Assembly: GCA_003427395.1 (NCBI GenBank)
Contig: BFEA01000060.1
Coordinates: 2,476,233-2,540,232, forward strand
From: Chara braunii
Taxonomy: Eukaryota > Streptophyta > Charophyceae > Charales > Characeae
Direction of reading: 5' to 3'
DNA length: 64,000 nucleotides
Positions 43,411 to 53,494 of this stretch are shown here, piece by piece. The notes under the pieces were generated by a model. The model saw nothing but the letters and a program-made list of their open reading frames with translations. It made no database searches and had not been told where the DNA came from. The position numbers and the translations under genes were made by a program. Position 1 is the first letter of the stretch. Each line of letters opens with the position of its first letter.

Positions 43411-43928
43411 AATGCTCCCCCCAAAAAAATAAAAAAATCTTTTGTTTCAAAAAAGACTGCTCATTTGATTACGCACACACAAGGGAGAGGCGGGGAATCC
43501 TCAACAAACAACCCTCCCTGAATAGAAATTGAAAACAGTTTAAACTTTAAAATGGTCCAAGTTTTTTTTTTTTTTTTTTTTTTTTTTTACGAGAAAATGG
43601 TCCAAGTTTCAGAAATCAAGGAGAGCAAAAGAAACGGTGACGCATTGACAGCAAAGGTTCTATGTTTTTTCTACAAACTGCACCTAAAAAATAAAAAAAA
43701 ATGGTATACACAAGGGATGGTGGGCCCACAAACAAGATATTAATTGGAATTGTAATTATATCATTTATATGTCCTTGCTGGTCCTGAGGAGCAATCAAAC
43801 TTTGTATGGGGGGGACCTTTCTTAGGAAGTTAGCTATTGTCTCCACAATGAAAAGGAAAATTGGAGCTGCCAAAGAAAGGGTCACCTTGTTTGCCTGAAC
43901 GAGACATTTGAATCATTTGATATGGTTA

Positions 43929-44109
43929 AGCCGCCAGTACACGGCCCCAGCCTTGCTGAAGAAGAAACTCGTCGCCTACAAAAAATTTTGAGGCTCGGCC
44001 TTCGGGACCACACTGGCTGGCGGCTCCAGCCAGAAAAGCCAAAAAATGCACCGCTGCCAGTTTGGAAAAACTTGGCGCACAGTAAGCCACCTGCAGGCCC
44101 GGGTGTACT
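43929..44109. mobile_element. TA MITE, AACCACCAGTACTT family, left-most of three
   Basis: The left end AGCCGCCAGTACACGGCCCC follows TA (43927-43928). The right end AGTACACCCGGGCC (inverted) lacks the outer seven bases. The interior GGCTGGCGGCTCCAGCC resembles 47239-47442. Confidence 0.6.
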
Positions 44110-44111
44110 TA

Positions 44112-44229
44112 AACCACCAGTACCCCAGGGGGTCTTAGGCCCACTCTGATGCAAATGCATATGGACCCGCGCGGCGTACAGATTCAGCCTCCGCGTTAAC
44201 GGCTAAAAAAGCGGTAGGTACTGGTGGCT
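44112..44229. mobile_element. TA MITE, AACCACCAGTACTT family, middle copy
   Basis: The ends AACCACCAGTACCCC and inverted AGCCACCAGTACC are flanked by TA at 44110-44111 and 44230-44231. The right TA is shared with the next copy. Confidence 0.75.
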
Positions 44230-44231
44230 TA

Positions 44232-44389
44232 AACCACACAGTACTTGGCCCAGCTATCGGCCGCGGAAAAAAATAGAGTAGAAACGTTTCTAGTTGGATG
44301 AATTTGGGCGCTCCTGTAGTGGGCCGTACGTTTCCTAAAATGAAATTGTGTAGCGTTAACGGGCACGACTTTAGGAAGTACTGGTGGTT
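44232..44389. mobile_element. TA MITE, AACCACCAGTACTT family, right copy
   Basis: 158 bp, flanked by TA (44230-44231, 44390-44391), with an interior nearly identical to 35658-35810 (GCTATCGGCCGCGGAAAAAA, AATTTGGGCGCTCCTGTAGT). Confidence 0.85.
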
Positions 44390-44698
44390 TAAGATAGAAA
44401 TCCATTGACCCGGACTGAGCATTACCGTACAACTTCAGATCAGCTTCGAATGTTGGGGCCTACTCCTATTTTTTCCATACTTCACTGCAAAAATGTCCAA
44501 TTGACTTGATCCCAAGCTTTTTCAAAGTCACAGAATAAAATAGCTGCATTCATTTTTTGCTGTTAGTATACCGGACAGATCCTATTAGTGTGATAAACAT
44601 TTTCCGGAATGAACCTACCTAAAATAAAGCCTGCTTGATCTATAAGGGGCGGAAGGGGGGGAAGGGAGGGGGGGGAACATTGTCTTGGTTACCTTCCT

Positions 44699-46344
44699 TT
44701 TTTTTTTTCTTTTTTTTTTCTTTTTAAATAAACACCCCCCCCGGTGGTGCTAGTGGTACTGATAAGATCAGACACCACTAGCACCCGGGGAGAGGCTCCG
44801 TCTATTGGTGGGGAGCATCATCTGCTGGAAAACGGGTCCAGCGTCCCTTTACATAATGAATACAGAATGAATACAAAATGAATACAGGAAGTTGACTGTG
44901 AAACCTGCCAGCATTGATTACTCTGGTATCCAAAGGATTGACTGTGCAGGTAGTTAAGGGGGGGGAGGAAACCTCTTCGCCCTTATACCAGGCGCCAGAT
45001 ATCTACTGCCAAAAAACTAGTCCCTCCCTCCTTTTTTAATTACTAAGTAGAAATGAAGAATCAAAACCAAACTTTGATCAATGTAGAGAACATACCCCTT
45101 CCAGCATTGATTGCCCTGTATTCCAGGGGATTGACTGAGCAGTGCACGTAGTACTCCGGAAGAGCAACAGGGAAAGGAAAGTCTCTTCAGTCCATTAGGA
45201 CCGTCAAATAGAGTCTCTCAACCAAGCTATCCTATCCCTGCGTGTTACCATTGCATTTCTACCATAGCAAGCTCAGACGGAAGAAATGGGTCTGGGAAAC
45301 AATTCGGAGATCTGAGAAAGGCTCCTGGATGAAGTTTGAACCAATCCCGAACGATGAGATGGAAGTCTTTTTCTAGAGATCCTCCTATCTCTTCTTCCCC
45401 TGGCCATTTTACCTCACCCAAGCCCCTCTCTGCAGCGCCCCCCAGCCAGTCCAGGTTAATTTTTTTAATAATTTGTTGAATGTCTTTTTTTAGATGAAGG
45501 TTCTGCAACTTAGCTTTAATTCCAGTCCACTTTGCTCTGATTTCTGTTTGTATAAATTGAACAATGAGCTCTTGTGTCTCATGGCCGTCTTGGCTCACCT
45601 TCTCATATTCTCTAACACATCTTTTATACCATAAAACCCATAGCATTGCCTTACGGCCAATTTCGAAGAAGATTATTTTGACATTTTGATAAAGTGAGCT
45701 CTAGGGGTTCACAATGCCCCAGCAAAATGGTTTTCCAATCCCAGGGCCAGTCTATACCTGTTATCTCCCTCTAGGTACAATCCCATCTTCTCCATAAAAG
45801 GACTGAGCCCTGGCATTGCATGAATATATGTTCAATAGTTTCCCTGGCTTTTTTACTAGGAAAAACGGACAGATAAGTTGTACACCATGGTAACGCCAAA
45901 CCCTGTTGTTCCAATGATGACTGACCAATCAGCCAGTCATTGGTGGGCAGGCAACGGTGGGCTATCTGCCATTGCAAGGATCCAAATTTCGTCGGTCTTT
46001 GTTTAATGTTTTTGAAGAATTTTATGGGTTTGAGCAAATTTATGTCAATATTGATGTGTCTTGCCCACCGTTCCTGTACTATAGCTGTAATATTCACCTT
46101 AGGGCGGATCATGCGGTATACAGCTTTGACCGACATATTTTGCAGGGTACGTGGCTTGCCTATCTTGTTGGTCTGCCATATCCACTCTTCTGGGTCAAAT
46201 GGGAGATCTGGGATAGGTAGTTGAGGATTATAAGCCTGCCAACCCTTACTATGAGAGACGAAGAAAACTTTAATACGATAAATATAGGTGATCGGGGGAA
46301 AAAAAAAATTATATTGCTTGGGGGGAAAAGGGCCGGGGGGGGGC
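44699..46344 (-). mobile_element. 5'-truncated LINE with 21-bp target duplication
   Basis: The 21 bases CATTGTCTTGGTTACCTTCC plus T occur at 44678-44698 and again at 46345-46365, exactly bracketing a minus-strand LINE with a T-rich (poly-A) end at 44699-44725. Inside, on the minus strand, are linker motifs (DLPFDPEEWIWQTNK, PKVNITAIVQERW), a zf-RVT stretch with HIFMQCQG (46250-45775), the C-terminal tail (45646-45245) and a 3' UTR with two AGCATTGATTRCYCTG units (44910, 45100). RT is absent: the copy is truncated. Divergence from the 10834-13740 family marks a separate subfamily. Confidence 0.9.
45245..45646 (-). pseudogene. LINE C-terminal tail
   Basis: A 133-codon minus-strand frame with LWVLWYKRC at its start, matching the WVIWKERC position of the LINE at 11374-11976, followed by a charged helical region. 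It has no catalytic role of its own. Confidence 0.6.
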
Positions 46345-46478
46345 ATTGTCTTGGTTACCTTCCTAATTCTATTGCTTATGTAGCGAATGCACGCAGAGAT
46401 GAACTCAAAGCAAAGCCGTGCAGTCATACATGAGTAGTCAAATCGGCAAAGTCAAGTATGGCAAAGTACAATCAATTA

Positions 46479-46591
46479 GTACCAACAGGCTTAGCTCAGT
46501 TGGTACATCCATGAACTGCTGATATACAGACCCAAGCTCAAATCCAGATGGGACACGTTGAATATGAATTAAGAAAAAAAAGCATAGAAAG
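46479..46591 (+). mobile_element. tRNA-derived SINE with 15-bp target duplication
   Basis: AAGTACAATCAATTA at 46464-46478 and 46592-46606 brackets a 113-bp unit with a perfect Pol III A box (TAGCTCAGTTGG, 46492-46503) and a degenerate B box (AGCTCAAATCC, 46535-46545), ending in an A-rich tail. It is the same family as 41066-41240. Confidence 0.85.
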
Positions 46592-46742
46592 AAGTACAAT
46601 CAATTAAAGTGTAACACAAACAGGTAATGGCGGCCCCAACCCCGCGTTTTGGTGGCAGCTACGCCAGTGTCTTCAGGGGAAATCCCCCGATACTACCACC
46701 AAATCCCTGCACCATCCTTCCGCTAACCCATTTCTATCCCTA

Positions 46743-46847
46743 CCGTCTTCACCTGAATAGAACGCCCAGTCATCATAGCTGTATTTGGTGCAACTTTCAG
46801 TCCAGTTACGGCGATAATTACCGGGAGTTCTATTCGGGTGAAGACGG
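46743..46847. mobile_element. Palindromic TA MITE, 105 bp
   Basis: The ends CCGTCTTCACCTGAATAGAA and their inverted copy are flanked by TA (46741-46742, 46848-46849). Same length as two other copies. Confidence 0.9.
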
Positions 46848-46939
46848 TAGTCATACTAACATTCCGTCCGTTCAACCTGTAAGACGACTGACGGATCGTA
46901 CGAAGCGTATTGAAAGGAACAGCTCAGGCAAATCCTCAG

Positions 46940-47068
46940 GTTTTTCCAGCAGGTGATGCTCCCCACCAGTAGAAGGAGCCTCCCCGAGCCTGCTAGTGGT
47001 GTCTGCTCTTCTCCCCGAGCCTGCTAGTGGTGTCTGCTCTTATCAGCACCTCTAGCAGTTACCTGGGT

Positions 47069-47112
<44 letters not shown>
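46940..47112 (+). mobile_element. LINE 3' tail with poly(A)
   Basis: The complement of the 3' UTR found at 44730-44830 (GATGCTCCCCACCAGTAGAA, CTGCTAGTGGTGTCTGCTCT, the latter duplicated), ending in about 36 As (47077-47112). It is an extremely short LINE insertion of the 44699-46344 subfamily. Confidence 0.8.
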
Positions 47113-47113
<1 letters not shown>

Positions 47114-47238
47114 AGAGGTACTTCAGGTCAGGTACCCGTGTTACTGGTAATCCGGATCCATGGAATGAAGACCATGCAAGGTCCTGCTCAACTTGGCATC
47201 GCACCAAAATCATTGTCCTCGAGCTCGGTTACCTATTA

Positions 47239-47442
47239 AACCACCAGTACTTGGCCCAGCTATCGACGCTGAGCCTGAAAACGGGCCGCGTGCCATTTCA
47301 CGCCGACCCGCCAGCGCAACAAGAAAAAATTGTTTTGGCTGGCGGCACCAGCCTTTGAGGGCCGGCACCCCACGCCTCTGAAAGTTACGGCGCGTTAACG
47401 ACAAGGCCCTGCGGACGATGTATGGGCCAAGTACCGGTGGTT
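47239..47442. mobile_element. TA MITE, AACCACCAGTACTT family, long-end variant
   Basis: 204 bp, with about 20-bp inverted ends (AACCACCAGTACTTGGCCCA against AACCACCGGTACTTGGCCCA), flanked by TA (47237-47238, 47443-47444). The interior is unrelated to 35658-35810 apart from the ends. Confidence 0.85.
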
Positions 47443-47693
47443 TAATGCAGTGGTCCAGGTTCGAAGATCAAAGTAAAATACAAAATACAGAAAGCCGCGC
47501 ATTGGGTGCTGCCACAGCCTAACTTACAGGAAATACGGGGGTTCAACCCTGACCACATGTCGAAAAGCAAGTCCGTGGGCACCCCATTGGGCGCCGCTAC
47601 AGTCTATCCTACAGAGCTTCAAACCCTGTCCACTTCTCTGATGCATCCAAATCAAAACACTCAACAAGTTACACTACACACAACTAACATTAG

Positions 47694-48025
47694 CTCGACA
47701 AATCAACAGGCTTCTGCCAAATCAACCCCCCCCCTCCATGTCACAAATCTCTTCAAAACTCGACAAACCAACAGACTTCTGCCAAATCAACCCCCCCCAC
47801 CATGTCACAAATCTCTTCAGAACTCGACAAATCAACAGGCTTCTGCCAAATCAACCCCCTCCTCCATGTCACAAATCTCTTCAGACCTCGACAAATCAAC
47901 AAGCTTCTGCCAAATCAACCCCCCCCCTCCATGTCACAAATCTCTTCAAAACTCGACAAATCAACAGGCTTCTGCCAAATCAACCCCCCCCTCCACGTCA
48001 CAAATCTCTTCAAAACTCGCAGGGA
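47694..48025. repeat. Minisatellite, five units of about 64 bp
   Basis: Each unit reads CTCGACAAATCAACAGGCTT, then CTGCCAAATCAA, a C-run of variable length, and a CATGTCACAAATCTCTTCA block. The C-run length (6-9) shifts the frame between units, so the repetitive open frames seen across it are not evidence for a gene. Confidence 0.9.
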
Positions 48026-48131
48026 AAGCTCAGTTGGGAACCCTTTCAACCTGAACCCACGTTTCAAGGTAATCAAGGTAAGGGAGGATACACATGGGAA
48101 TCTCCTCTCCGGGGCTGGAAGCAGCCTGCAC

Positions 48132-48276
48132 ACCGAAAAAAAACAGTGCGGGCCTCCTTTTGGCTGGCGCCATCAGCCATATTTTACTCCGGAGGCTGAG
48201 CCCCAAAAGTTGGGACTATAGACTATATGCAAACCGCATATTTTTTATTGTTTCACCAGGAAACGTACTGGTGGTT
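48132..48276. mobile_element. TA MITE, AACCACCAGTACTT family, eroded left end
   Basis: The right end GTACTGGTGGTT followed by TA (48277-48278) is clear. The left end is reduced to CAGTGCGGGCC near 48143. The interior TTTGGCTGGCGCCATCAGCC matches 47239-47442. Confidence 0.55.
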
Positions 48277-48279
48277 TAA

Positions 48280-48886
48280 CAATATCGGACAGATCTAGAC
48301 GCCCATAGATGATTTGTCTGCCCCATTTTTGGGCCAAAGTTTTCACAGCATTGTTTAATTCAATAAGTTCATCTATGGCGCTATCAGCAGCGTTGTCGAG
48401 CGCATCGGTCCGGCACGGGGACCCTCCTGGTTGCGTCACGCAAGATTTTTGCATTCGGGGCGCAGCAGCAATGAGGCAGTCCCAGTCCGGTCGAGTGCGT
48501 CAGCCATACTTCTCATGAGCCCCTGTGACAGTACAGGGCCTCGCAAGGAAAAACTTACCTCCACCCGTGGGAGTTGTCATCATCCGTAGGTGGGCGTGTC
48601 CCCGCCAAGCTACCGGCCTACATTCGAGAGCTTTTATTTGCAGTTGAAGAGGTGGGCCAGACAAGGGTGTGACGCCCAACCTCACGCCCAGCGCGACTTC
48701 CTGATCGGAGTAGGATGTGGGCCTGGAAGTGCGACAAGGGGTGTGCCAAGGATTTTTGGGAAAGTGGGGGTGGAGTCCCAGGTCAGAACTGAGATCTCCC
48801 GTGGCAGGGTTGTAGGGGTACGGGTGCAATATGGTTGCAGGGGCGGACCACTTCTGGTCATAGAGCAGACGGCATGCGCGGATCAG
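48280..48886. other. Unassigned DNA
   Basis: No gene recognised. Confidence 0.3.
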
Positions 48887-49372
48887 TTAAGGTCGTCCGA
48901 TCCGTCCATTCTGAGAGCGGCGGTTCGGGGAGAGACCTGCCTGGGGTGAGTCGGGCCTTTGGGGGCCGCCACGTGGCGTCTGTCGTTGCGCGTTTGGGTT
49001 AGGCCCTCTGGCTTCCGGGGCTCGTCGATTGCCGCGTCGGCGGCAATTTCCGCAGGGCGTGCGAGGCAGGTACTCGGCGATGGAATTCCACGGGACAACT
49101 GTGAGCTGGTGATACGGGAGAAGGAGGCGGAAGGGAGGGAAGTTGGTAGCGATAACCACGAAGCCGGGGGATATGAAGTAATGCGAGTTATCCGAAGTGG
49201 GAAAATCGGGACACCTCGGATTGCTGGTCGTAGCACGGTGAAACTCCCTAGGGCACAATCGATTCTCGGTTAGGCAGGGGAATTTCGGGTGTCTCCGTCT
49301 AAGACACTCGCTCACCCAAGGATTGAAATACTCCGGATCCCACGACGAGTCTGAGTCACTCGAGTACGTCAT
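48887..49372 (-). CDS. Hypothetical open frame, unknown
   Basis: A 161-codon minus-strand frame beginning MTYSSDSDSSWDPEYF, serine- and aspartate-rich at the start and arginine- and proline-rich at the end. I recognise no domain. A TATATAAATTTT sequence lies about 590 bases upstream on the same strand (49958-49970). It could be the start of an element-encoded protein or a chance frame in GC-rich DNA, and the opposite strand is open in part as well. Confidence 0.2.
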   Translation of the reverse strand: MTYSSDSDSSWDPEYFNPWVSECLRRRHPKFPCLTENRLCPREFHRATTSNPRCPDFPTSDNSHYFISPGFVVIATNFPPFRLLLPYHQLTVVPWNSIAEYLPRTPCGNCRRRGNRRAPEARGPNPNAQRQTPRGGPQRPDSPQAGLSPNRRSQNGRIGRP

Positions 49373-49559
49373 CTTGTCATCGCGGTGTGATGGAATTCTC
49401 CCGCACGCATCTAACCAGCGAGGGGGATTTTCCGATGTGATATCGGAATTCCCTTCCGTTTGGGTGCGTAGGGGAAGAATTATCCCCGCCTACCCGATAT
49501 CGACGGTGTCAAGTTCGCCAATGGTTACGAAGCGGCGCGCGTGGATACGTGTAGGCTGC

Positions 49560-51110
49560 GCAAATTAGATCACGCTTACACGCATTCCCGCGAGGTATTG
49601 GCTTATTTCCGGACAAACCACTATCCAATTATCTAGTCACTCCGTGGTCTCGTACGCCATCGTTCTTGAGCATGCAAGATGCAGTAACAACAGTAGCTCA
49701 AAGAGTGGATAAACCGTATTGATGACTACGCAAAGATTCCTACTATGTTCATGAGGGTATCAAAACGACAAGCAAAGCGACAAGCAAAGGCCAGGATTAC
49801 GCAAAATGACACGCAATCCGACATGACATTCATTCATCCATTCATTTGACCAAGCACGCAACAAACGAAATCGAGATCAGTCCCAAAACGAGTGTGGGCG
49901 GAAACCGAGCCAAGATTCCGAAAACAAAAACGGGCGAATCGCCCTGAGCCGAGATCAAAATTTATATACAAAAGCAGAGAGGGAGACAAGACAAAGAAAA
50001 CTACAAATCCACGTCCATCAACCTCAGCTCCCTCTTCCTCTCTCTCTCTCTCCGATGCGGACAGTCCGTCGTCACGCGCCAACCCACGAAGTCGTCACCC
50101 CGCTTAGTCCTCCCGCACCCATCAGGTTCGCCCGCGCCCACAGTCCGTCGTGGCCCGCGTCAACCCCGCGCGTTCGGCACCAGCCCATCGGGTCGCCCGA
50201 CTCCCTCTTCAACTCACCTCTTACTTCGCTCGTGAGCCAACCCTCACTGATCGCGCTGCCCCGAGCTTCCAACAACCGGTTAAGAGAGCTATCTAATTGC
50301 GCAGCCCGAATTTATAGCGTGCATGCATGCGCGAAGAACACAGAATTGCAAGGACTTAGAAAGGAGATTAGGAGAGGGATCGCCTAGTACGTTCTGTATG
50401 GCCAGACCGCGGCGTGGGGGACGTAGCCTCTCTCCACGCATTGCCCCGAGCATGCAGTCCGTAGGCTGCTAAACACAGTAAGAGAAAGCGAGAGCGGAAA
50501 GACGAAGTCCAAGAAGAAAGATACAGTTACAATGGCGCCCGCCCAAAATTACAGTTACACGCACGATTAAGGGCTCCGATTAATCAGAGTTCCATTGCAG
50601 CCGCACAAAGAAGCGCGTAGGCAAAAGCGCTGAGCGGCAAAAGAAAATCCTAACTGAAAAAAATCATAAATTCCTATCTAATGCAGAGAACGAAAAGCAC
50701 AATTTTCGAAAAGAAAGTCCGAAATTCCGAGAGTCATCGAGGCTCGACAAGATTCAAAAAGTAAATTCAAAAAGAAGGAAGCAAAAATTCCCGCGCGGTC
50801 TCCACGCCTAAGATCCAACAACAGAAAACGAAAAGGAATGACGTCAACCGATATTATTCGCGCGCTCAACGGCGCGGCAGCCAATCGATCATCCCAGGAC
50901 TTGCCCAGTCCTCAATCCAGCCATCCAAAAAGAAACGACGAAGAAAAAGGCGAAAAAACGAGGACACTGATGCAATTTTCCTTCAATCCCGATCTCCCGC
51001 AATTCCCAGCTTAGGACCCCTCGTTGTTATCGCGCAAAAAGTCGCGCGGAACAGAAATCGGTTTGTCACAAGGGCGTTTCTCGTAAGTTGTAGCATAGGG
51101 GGTACACGTG
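49560..51110. other. Unassigned, possible minus-strand leader
   Basis: Contains the minus-strand TATA-like sequence (49958-49970) and a GC-rich stretch (50040-50250) with repeated CAGTCCGTCGT. Short frames are not convincing. Confidence 0.25.
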
Positions 51111-51212
51111 GTTAACACCCGAATCGAACTCGTGCGCAAATTGATGCTTGAGGCACTAATCTCGCAAGCACGACTGGTCAACTAGGACGACCAGTCTAAC
51201 CACGTGGTGCTC
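51105..51212 (-). other. tRNA-like sequence with inverted ends
   Basis: GTGGTTAACACC-like ends at both sides (CACGTGGTTA near 51107 and its inverted form TAACCACGTGG near 51197) enclose a minus-strand B-box-like GAGTTCGATTCGGG (51131-51118) and a GGTCGTCCTAGTTGACCAG stretch. This may be a tRNA-derived SINE or tRNA pseudogene; I cannot draw a full cloverleaf. Confidence 0.35.
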
Positions 51213-51593
51213 ATTCTCAAAAATCTTAAATTCAAATACATCTCGCGTCTAGACCTTTTTTTACTTTCCAGACCTATAACTTATACTGCATACAAACGAC
51301 AAACTGTGGCCGGTGCGAAATCGTACAAACAGGGCGTCTGCGCAAATCAATGTAGCCCCCATGTACGGGGACGGGCTGTACGACAATCCATACGACCGTC
51401 CGTACGGCCCCCCGAGGTCCATACGGCCCGTCCATACCGACTTCGGCCCCTCCGTACATAACCAACGGAGGGGGGGGGGGGGGGGTCGGGGGGAATGAGG
51501 GTTGGGGGGGTGTCGGGGGTTACCTCCCCCCACCGGGAAAAAAAGAAAAAGGTCAGGGTATTAGAAAAAAAAAAAGATTGACTCGTTGATGAA

Positions 51594-51715
51594 TCGATCG
51601 ATTGATTGATTGATTTATTGATTAATAGGTTGATTCAACTTGATTCATTGATTGACTGATTGATTGATTGATTGATTGGTTGATTGGTTGATTGGTTGAT
51701 TAATTGATTGATCGT
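51594..51715. repeat. (GATT)n microsatellite
   Basis: Imperfect TTGA/GATT repeats of about 120 bp. Confidence 0.9.
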
Positions 51716-52014
51716 TAAAAATATATATATATATTTAAAAAACTAAGAAGTTTTTCATGCCCGGATGGGTCAGCACAGTAGGGCACCCGGACGTGCAAAA
51801 AAAAGTTTTTTTTTTTTTTTTGCTCATCTTTCTGCTCTCTCCCAGAGGACCTCAAATCTGGGTTCGTTTCAGTTTTTGAGAGTTGGCTGTCAAAAAGGGG
51901 GAAGAGGGGTATACATTGTTTTTAACGGGGCTAAGAGGGGTTAAAGGGGGGTCGTTTAGTGTGATTTTGTTATTCTTTTTTTATCTCCAATTCCGGGCCG
52001 AATTATGATGTGAC
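51716..52014. other. Left flank of the Penelope-like element
   Basis: AT-rich and T-run DNA with CCCGGATGGGT / GGGCACCCGG motifs. No gene recognised. Confidence 0.3.
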
Positions 52015-52026
52015 CCTCAGCCAAAA
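52015..52026. repeat. Left target-site duplication of the PLE
   Basis: CCTCAGCCAAAA here is repeated at 57538-57549. Because the element itself ends in CCTC, the true duplication may be only AGCCAAAA (8 bp). Confidence 0.75.
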
Positions 52027-52657
52027 GGAGGGATGAGCCTTGGAAATTGGCTTTGGAACTTGTCTCGGTGAAGTTGATTGATCGTTCGTAGTGTGGATAG
52101 CATGGACGAGCTGACCTGCCTTTGACTCCCCGTTATCGGGTGGACGTACGTAGTCGAGTATAGTGACAGGGTTCTTGCGCATAGTTTTTTAAGTGTGCTT
52201 GGTTGTGACAGGGTTTCCGCTGCATAGTTCTTGTTTGTGCCTTTTGTGTGGGTTGTTTTGTGACCCTTTTGAGCCCATGGTTTTGGCTCGAACCGCGGTG
52301 CATTCAGGCCCTGGCTTCGCCTAATAGTACCCGTTTGCTTGGATTTGGTTTTATGGCTAACCTGTTACGCGCCTGGTAATCATCAAGGGTTGCCGGTAGT
52401 ATCCCGTCTGACATAAGTATTAAAGGACTGTTGACGCAGAAGTAGTCCTCTTTCGGTCCCGGTCTTTCACGGCATCAGCCAAAAAAGACCGTGGCGTTTG
52501 CGGCCGTGTTTGGCGGATTTACAGGGTTGGTGTAATGATGGATGGTTATCGATTGTTGTACACTTCTTGTCAACTTGCGTGGTGTGAACTTGTGTGATGA
52601 CTCACTGCTCATTGCCATGATTGTTCCACCTTCTGTATTGTTCACATTCATAACCTC
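52027..52657 (+). repeat. Upstream pseudo-LTR of the PLE
   Basis: 631 bp closely matching 56895-57541. It begins GGAGGGATGAGCCTTGG and ends TTCATAACCTC. In the downstream copy the first 47 bases are the last codons of the RT frame, so the repeat starts inside the coding region, as expected for a partial tandem copy. It probably contains the promoter. No canonical hammerhead core was found by eye. Confidence 0.9.
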
Positions 52658-52786
52658 TTGAGGCACGCGTGAACCTTTCTGGAGTCGCATAACAGGGAGT
52701 GTGTGAGCGTGAGTTCTTTCATTTACTATATTTTTTAATGTTTCTGACTGAGCTGGAGTACGTAATCAAGTCACGAAGAACGCCAG

Positions 52787-53494
52787 ATGGGCTTATTTGA
52801 TTTCGTAATCTGGCTTGGATCACGGATGGCAGGGGATAGCCATCGAGGTAGTCATAATGGTCGTAGAGCTCGGTTGATAGAACGTGGTCGGAGAGATTAT
52901 CATGACGACCACCGAGAACGACGAGGTGGCTCACGTAGCGGCAGTCGGGAAGGTAATCGCGATGATGCTCCACGTCGCGCCACACCCGTGTGCTTTGGGT
53001 GTAATGTTGCGGGCCACTATCAGACCGACTGCTGGAGATTTTGGACTGACCCGGGCACTCGGCGTCAAATGGAGGCCGACAGGTACACATGTCCAGTTGA
53101 GTTCCTTCGCCGACAAGCGGTGCAATCACCACCAAGGGAGGGTGTGCAACCGCGAGGAGCCGCTATTGAACCGAAGGCGGCAAATCGGCTCGATGAGCTC
53201 GGGCGGACAGTTGCTTCCGTCCAAGAATTCGTTGAGATGGAACGTGCTAGAAGAGCCGAGCGGGAGTTGCGCCGGTGTGAGCGGGAGGAAGCACGTCGAG
53301 CTGAGGAGGAAGCGTTGGCTGCCGAAAGCGAAAAGACGGCACGGAAGGCCGACAAGCTTCGTAAGAAGGAGGAGGAGCAGATGGCCATGGCGAAGGCTGT
53401 TGAGGTGCAACTGTCACTCCGGCTAGGCGATATTCAAGAGGAGATACGCATGGAACTTCGGCGCGCCTCTGTTGGTACCATTGTGAACACGTAG
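52787..53494 (+). pseudogene. PLE zinc-knuckle and coiled-coil protein
   Basis: A 235-codon frame. Residues 1-65 are arginine-, serine- and glycine-rich. Residues 69-82 form a CCHC zinc knuckle (CFGCNVAGHYQTDC). From about residue 125 to 222 is a strongly charged E/R/A-rich heptad-like region predicted to form a coiled coil. Such proteins bind nucleic acid and multimerise, like gag or LINE ORF1 proteins. The frame ends with TAG at 53492-53494 but stays open in the same phase afterwards, so the stop probably interrupts a longer protein. An upstream in-phase stop at 52763 supports the ATG at 52787; ATG 52826 is an alternative. Confidence 0.7.

Larger units (their letters stand above)
43616..46430 (-). 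pseudogene. Old LINE RT domain split by insertions
   Basis: Three separated minus-strand pieces belong to one RT. At 46430-46366: RYISNRIRKVTKTM, an early RT motif. At 44677-44396: LIDQAGFILGRFIPENV, then CDFEKAWDQVNWTFL (motif A) and a GVGPNI-like stretch ending NGFLS. At 43900-43725: GKQGDPLSLAAPIFLFIVE and ANFLRK (motif B onward). The breaks coincide with a younger LINE (44699-46344, with target duplication) and a cluster of TA MITEs (43929-44391). The rest of the element beyond 43616 is lost. Confidence 0.75.

Noticed and set aside
47506-48221. Long repetitive open frames across the minisatellite.
   Set aside because: Variable C-runs shift the frame between units and three phases are open together, so this is a by-product of the repeat.
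52440-52520. Possible hammerhead ribozyme in the PLE pseudo-LTR (minus strand GGCTGATGCCGTGAAAG).
   Set aside because: CTGATG and GAAA are present in both copies, but the following A is missing and no stem II can form between them.
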